Of a DNA stretch of 64,000 nt, positions 58,764 through 64,000 are shown in pieces. The DNA is taken from the NCBI GenBank assembly GCA_951640195.1, contig OX621170.1, positions 1,798,001-1,862,000 of the forward strand, given 5' to 3'. Source of the DNA: Porpolomopsis calyptriformis. Lineage: Eukaryota; Basidiomycota; Agaricomycetes; Agaricales; Hygrophoraceae. A model generated the notes under the pieces. That model was not told the DNA's origin and searched no databases. It worked only from the letters and a program-made list of their open reading frames with translations. Each line of letters opens with the position of its first letter. Within the stretch, counting starts at the first letter, position 1. The position numbers and the translations under genes were made by a program.

Positions 58764-60108
58764 ACCCCAAAAAGAGACACCTGAAGGAGTATTCTGGGGG
58801 TCCACTACCAGTTTCTCTAGAACAGCAGATGAACCCGAAGATGAAGGGGATGATGAAACTGAAAAGGAGAAAGGGCTCTTCACCATGTTAGGAAGGAAAT
58901 TGAAAAGGAAGGCAGGAGGAGAACCTGAAGCGAGCAGAGCATTAAGTAGCAGAGGAAGGGGAATAGGAAGGGAAAGCACGACTTATGCAAGTCGAACTGG
59001 ATTACTAGACCCAGTACCGACGAAACCAATAGAGAAAACAGGGCTCACCGGATGGGGACCGAAGATTCTGATTGCCCACTCAGGAATGGAAACACCGACC
59101 AAGGAACCAAAAGGGAAAGGAAGAGAGGAGCCACCTGAAGGAAGTCCCAAGAAGACTCCGACATTAAATCCATTTGCACCACCCCCTGGAGGATCAATAG
59201 GAGGAGGTGGGCAACCCACTGGACCTGGAGGACCACCTGGAGGACAGCCACCTGGAGGACCACCACCTGGAGGACCGCCTCTAGGACCACCCCTAGGAGG
59301 ACCAGGACCAGGACCAGCTGGAGGGGGAGTTCCAAACATAAGGATTCCCAAGCCGACAGAGCCGGACCATTTCGATGGAGACAGGAGCAAGTGGAGAACA
59401 TTCCTCATCCAAGCCTACCACTATTTCCTCCATTTCCCTGACTTCTTTGATGAGACAACTAATTCCAGAAACCGATGTCTTTACTTATTGAATTGGTTTA
59501 CTGGACTTGCAAGGCCATGGGCTGATGCAATATTGGGTACAAGAGATCTTCCACATGAATCTCTGATGCTGAGAGATTGGAGACTACTGTTAGAACGAGG
59601 AACCATTCTATATGGACCAATTAATGAAGTGCAGGATGCATGAGAAGCCCTAAGGACTATTAAACAGGAAAAATCGATCACAGATTATTATACTAAATTC
59701 CTCGAAAAGGCGCTCCAATGCGAATATGGAGAAGAGACCCTCGCCGAGATATTTTACCAAGGATTCAAAGATCAGATCAAAGATATCATGGTTACCGTTG
59801 AGAGGCCCGGAACCTTGCAAGAATTATTGCAAGTGGCCTTAACCATTGAAGGAAGAATCTTAATAAGGGCCAAAGAAAAAAGAAGAGTCGAGCCCACCGG
59901 AGGCTACCGAAAACCTGTAGCCATCAAAGTCGCTCAACTAACAGAGGAAGAATGAAAAAGCCTGATGAAAGAAGGGCGATGCTTCTTCCATAGACAAGCA
60001 GGTCATATGGCCAGAGCTTGCCCTAGAAAGAAATTTGGGAATATCCAAGCTAAGAAAGTTGATGAAGAAGAAAAGGAAGAGGGAGAGGAGGATTTTGCTC
60101 AAGGCTGA
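58663..60108 (+). pseudogene. gag (capsid and nucleocapsid)
   Basis: Starts MSQPYQDPRDTT. A Gly/Pro-rich linker (PPGGQPPGGPPPGGPP) is followed by the capsid-like block FDGDRSKWRTFLIQAYHYF, LYLLNWFTGLARPWADAIL, SITDYYTKFLEKALQCEYG and IFYQGFKDQIKDIM. The nucleocapsid end GRCFFHRQAGHMARACP resembles a CCHC knuckle, but the second Cys is His. TGA at 59641 and 59953 interrupt it where relatives have Arg. It ends at TGA 60106-60108. The pol frame is -1 relative to gag. Confidence 0.88.
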
Positions 60109-60110
60109 AG

Positions 60111-63100
60111 AAAGACTCTGCATTTTCTTTAGCCCGACCAAATAAGGACTTAAAGGACAAAGATTCGACTATGTACATTAGCGCCAACCCTAATGAAGGA
60201 CAGATTTATACTCAAGTGAACCTTCATGAAGGAAAGAATGAATGGACGACCAAAGCCCTTATTGATTGCGGAGCATCTTCACTCTTTATCTCACCAAAGG
60301 TGGTAAGAAATCAGAAACTGAACACTACACCACTAAAAAAACCCATCAAAATTACGAACGTTGACCAAACAATGAATCGAATGGGAAAAATCACTCAGAA
60401 GGTTCAACTTAACCTAGACTTAGGAGGACATAAAATGAAAGAAGATTTCCTTATAGCAGGAATAGGAGAAGATGACTTAATCATTGGAATAGACTGGTTA
60501 AAGCGACACAACCCAGAAATCAATTGGGAAACAGAGAAAATTACCTTTAGCTGGTGCCCAAAGTTTTGTCAAACCAAGAAAGGAAGGAACTGCAAGAAAA
60601 TGAAGATCCAGAAAATTAGAATAGAAGAAACAGAAATGGAATATTGGAGTCCAGATCTAGACAATACCTGGATACGAGAATGGAATGTACTAGGAGAATA
60701 TCAACCTGAAAAAGGCAACCAGATCTTGATTCCGAAGAAAGGACTAGACAAACGAATAGCAGCAGGTTTCACTATATCTCAGAAGGTAGCAGAACTGACC
60801 ACCATCAAAGAAGGGGCAAAAACCTTTGAAGAACTGGTGCCAAAGTCTCTACATGACTATAGGGACGTCTTTGATAAAAAGGCATCGGAGAGACTACCAC
60901 TTAGAAAAACGTATGATCACCTGATCAACCTTATACCCGAAAAACCACTACCCAATAAAAAACCCTATGCAATGGCACCAATTGAGGCTGAAGCACTGAA
61001 AGAATTCATTGCTGAAAACCTAAAGAAGGGGTACATAGTCGAATCAGAATCTTGAGCTGCTTCACCAGTCTTCTTTATCAAGAAAAAGGATGGGACACTA
61101 AGACTCATAGTGGATTATCGGGGATTAAACGATGCAACTGTGAAAGATCGATACCCTCTACCATTGACACAGAGATTACTCGATAACCTGGCTAGCGCAA
61201 AAGTCTTTACCACATTGGATGTGCGATGGGGATATAACAATATTCGGATCAAGGAAGGGGACGAATGGAAAGCTGCCTTTAATACAAAAGAAGGACTCTT
61301 TGAACCACAAGTAATGTGGTTCGGGTTAACAAACGCCCCAGCAACCTTTCAGCGAATGATGAATACTATTTTCCGTGACCTAATTGGAAAATATGTTGAA
61401 ATATACATTGACGACATCCTTATATATTCAAAAGATGAGAAGGAACAACTAGGACATATTCGAGAAATACTCAAAAGGTTAAGAGAGAATGATCTCTTTC
61501 TCAAACCGGAAAAATGTTACTTTTTCAAAGACTCTGTGGAATATCTAGGACACCTTATTAGCCAGGAGAAAATTGAGATGGATCCAGGAAAAGTCAGAGC
61601 AGTAATTGATTGGCTGACACCACGAAAAGTAAAAGAAGTACAATCCTTTTTAGGCTTTGCAAACTTCTATAGACGCTTCATTCCTGAATTTTCCAAAACA
61701 GTGAGACCAATCACGGAACTGTTAAGAAATGGGAAGAAATGGGAATGGGGGGAGAGACAGGAACAAGCATTCTAAATCCTTAAAAAGAAATTCACCACAG
61801 CACCAATTTTGGCAATGGCGAACCCAGAAGAGCTATACATCCTAGAATGCAATACCTCAGATTTCGCCATTGGATCTATTATCTCACAATATGGAAAAGA
61901 TGGAAAGATACATCCAATAGCCTTTTATTCAAGAGGAATGAATGACGCGGAAAGGAATTATGAAATTTATGACAAAGAACTGTTGGCCATAATAGCGTCA
62001 CTTGAAGAATGGAGACATTATCTGGAAGGGGTGAAACATCAAGTAACTATCTTATCAGATCACCAAAATCTGCAGTATTTTGCCTCAGCAAAAACCCTGA
62101 CCAGACGACAAGCAAGATGGAGCTTATTCCTAACAAGATTTGATTATATAATCAAACATCAACCTGGAAGACTAGGTGGAAAACCAGATAAATTGTCAAG
62201 ACGAGCAGATTACCAGATAGAAGGAGAAGAAAACCAGGGACAGATTCTATTGAAGCCAGAAGTTTTCAAAATAAAAGCTCTGTTTCAAGGACATATGACA
62301 ACAGTCAAAGATCACCCTATACTACAAACAATTCAAGCCTCTGAAGCTTTCGACTCTGAAATCGAAGAAGCCTTGAAAATAGTCAAAGGAGGGATGCCTA
62401 GAAGACTCAGAAAAGGATTGGAAGACTGGAACACCGAGAATGGTCTAATTCTTTTCAAAGGAAAAGTCTATGTCCCAAAAGATGAGGAAATAAGGAGGGA
62501 TTTAGTACATCTGCATCATGATACCTTGGAAGGAGGGTATCAAGGAGAATACCGAATGCTGGAACTACTCACCTGAAATTACTGGTGGCCAGGAATCACG
62601 ACTTATGTCAAACATTATGTGAAAACCTGTGACACCTGTAATCGAAAGAAAAGATCCTATCACAGAGCCAAAGGAAGGTTGATACCAATACTGCCTTCAG
62701 AAAGACCATGGGAGATGGTAACAAATGACTTCATTATGGAACTACCCAAATCGGAAGGTTACGATGCCATCTGGGTTGTGGTGGATCAGTTAACAAAAGA
62801 AGCTCATTTTATACCAACAACTATTGAGGTGGACACAGAGGAGACAGTAAAACTATATATGAATCATATTTGGAGGCTACATGGGGTCCCAGAGAAGATG
62901 ATTTCAGACCACGGAACACAATTCACATCGAAACTAATGAGGGGAATTTTTAAGAAACTAGGGATCGAAGGGGCCTATTCAACAGCATATCACCCTCAAA
63001 CTGATGGACAAACTGAACGCATTAACCAAGAATTAGAGTAATACCTCAGAACATTTTGTAATTATTGACAAAATGACTGGGCCAAATTCTTACCAATGGC

Positions 63101-63815
63101 AGAATTTGCCCACAATAACAATGAAAACTCGTCCATGAAAAGGACTCCATTCTATGCTGCAAGAGGATATCATCCAAAGATGGCGATCCCTCAGGCTGGA
63201 AAGTCTGAAGTACCGAGAGCCCAAGATCTGACCGAAGAGATAAAGAGAGTTCAAGAAGAAATCAAGGCATCAATCAGGCTAGCCCAGAATACAATGAAAG
63301 ACTATTATGATAAGAAAACGGAAGAAGTACATAGGGAGGTTAGAGATAAGGTCTGGCTGGATGCAACAAACATCAGCACTACCGCCCCTAGCAAAAAACT
63401 GGCAGATAAGAGATTGGGACCCTTTGAAATAGAAAGGAAACTCTCAGACCAAGTCTACAAATTGAAATTACCAGGGACGTACCGAATACATCTGGTCTTT
63501 CATGGAAATTTACTCAGCACTTATGAGGACTCAGAGATAAAAGGGAGAAGACTGGAAGAACTGGAGGGAATAGAAATAGAAGGGGAGGAAGAGTACGAGG
63601 TTGACCAAATCCTGGATGGAAGGCTCTGGCGAAACCAAAAACAATATTTGGTACAGTGGAAGGGGTACTCTATTTCGGAAAACTCCTGGGAACCCGGAAA
63701 AAATCTGGAAAATGCGGCGGAAAAGGTCTCGGAATTTCATGACAAGCATCCTGACTTCAAATTTGAGAAGAGAAGAGCTTTGGGTCCATCCTCGCATAGC
63801 TCCAGTGGACTCTAG
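60111..63815 (+). pseudogene. pol: protease, reverse transcriptase, RNase H, integrase, chromodomain
   Basis: Domains in order: aspartic protease KALIDCGASSLFISPKVV (about 60250; DCG in place of DSG); RT VDYRGLNDATVKDRYPLP, FGLTNAPATFQRMMN and catalytic YIDDILIYS (61405); RNase H ILECNTSDFAIGSIISQYG, KELLAIIASLEEWRHYLEG and LSDHQNLQYF; integrase HHDTLEGGYQGEYRM, NYWWPGITTYV, CDTCNRKK, VTNDFIMEL, ISDHGTQFTS and YHPQTDGQTERINQELE (D, D, E); and a chromodomain YEVDQILDGRLW with YLVQWKGYSISENSWEP. Stops: TGA 61053, TAA 61773, TGA 62574, TAA 63039 and TGA 63066. The second zinc-binding His of the integrase HHCC finger appears as Tyr. Confidence 0.95.
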
Positions 63816-63823
63816 GGAGGGGG
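63814..63823 (+). other. Polypurine tract
   Basis: AGGGAGGGGG lies three bases before the 3' LTR start and overlaps the pol stop codon. It is the expected primer site for plus-strand DNA synthesis. Confidence 0.8.
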
Positions 63824-63826
63824 TAA

Positions 63827-64000
63827 TGTCATGAAATTGGCGTTCACTCTCTTAAAGTTCCTCTCTTTTCGTCACTCTTTTCTTTTCTTTCTTATGCCTA
63901 TTCTTTTGGAGGAAGGGCTGTCTTTATTGGCAGTGGAAACTACTTGTACGAAAGGGGGAATCCATGTCCGACTAGCTAATTATACTAGTCCATCTTGGCA
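63827..64000. repeat. 3' LTR, first 174 bases
   Basis: Aligns without gaps to 56765-56938 with three differences, at 56812 (G vs A), 56872 (C vs T) and 56930 (G vs A). The remainder lies beyond the window. Confidence 0.95.

Larger units (their letters stand above)
56765..64000 (+). mobile_element. Ty3/gypsy chromovirus, inserted in the Helitron, right end outside
   Basis: The element begins TGTCATGAAATT at 56765 inside the Helitron Rep gene. The same sequence starts the second LTR at 63827, which runs off the window. Between them are a long leader, gag, protease, reverse transcriptase, RNase H, integrase and a chromodomain, in Ty3/gypsy order. A polypurine tract precedes the 3' LTR. Stops at 59641, 59953, 61053, 61773, 62574, 63039 and 63066 make it non-autonomous. 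Arg codons are mostly AGA/AGG and CpG looks rare, unlike the host genes to the left. Confidence 0.95.

Noticed and set aside
58983..59408. Long minus-strand Gly/Pro and Val/Leu-rich frames in gag
   Set aside because: Shadows of the Gly-Gly-Pro repeat of gag; no start context or splice support.
51673..64000. TGA read as an amino acid (recoding or alternative genetic code) in the transposons
   Set aside because: Host genes such as CCT3, RPS10 and NAA40 use TAA, TGA and TAG as ordinary stops, and the TGA sites match Arg positions. CpG deamination explains them more simply.

Overview
This window looks like a gene-dense nuclear segment of a basidiomycete fungus, most likely an agaricomycete. Genes lie on both strands, a few tens to a few hundred bases apart. 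Most are cut by many short GT-AG introns of about 45-75 nt. The gene set fits a mushroom-type genome: indoleamine dioxygenase, Fpg-type glycosylase, YPI1, NatD, an ADP1-type ABCG transporter, Helitrons and a chromodomain Ty3/gypsy element. No CRISPR array, operon or prokaryotic signal was seen. No species is claimed.

Layout. 0-0.54 kb: the decayed end of a Helitron helicase. 2.5-16.1 kb: C2H2 factor, unrecognised protein, galactokinase, ribosomal protein eS10, Fpg DNA glycosylase, YPI1, a MYND protein and indoleamine 2,3-dioxygenase. 16.1-17.0 kb: a hairpin-rich stretch without a gene. 17.0-31 kb: two single-pass membrane proteins, the PLP-homeostasis protein, CCT3, ALG12 and an ADP1-like ABCG transporter. 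31-49.9 kb: PPS1-like phosphatase, DHHC palmitoyltransferase, NatD acetyltransferase, UPF0014 permease, a coiled-coil membrane protein, a CaMKK/Ssp1-type kinase, uL4 and a small C2H2 protein. 50.4-64 kb: a transposon island with a complete Tc1/mariner copy, a Helitron Rep gene, and a Ty3/gypsy chromovirus inserted into the Helitron and running off the window.

The host genes are mostly housekeeping and form no single pathway. Their layout matters locally: PPS1 and the DHHC enzyme diverge from 84 bp, and CCT3 and ALG12 end 6 bp apart tail to tail. The most notable host-gene feature is splicing. An 8-nt exon restores the galactokinase signature. A start-codon-only exon opens the coiled-coil gene. 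A single-nucleotide exon appears necessary to keep the DHHC zinc domain in frame.

The transposons carry a consistent decay signature. All seven in-frame stops in the Helitron Rep gene are TGA, the one stop in the Tc1 transposase is TGA, and all three differences between the two visible LTR segments are CpG to TpG/CpA. The gypsy LTR also contains an antisense reading frame with two splice junctions and a zinc-knuckle-like motif, and a separate reading frame precedes gag. These are the best candidates here for undescribed biology.
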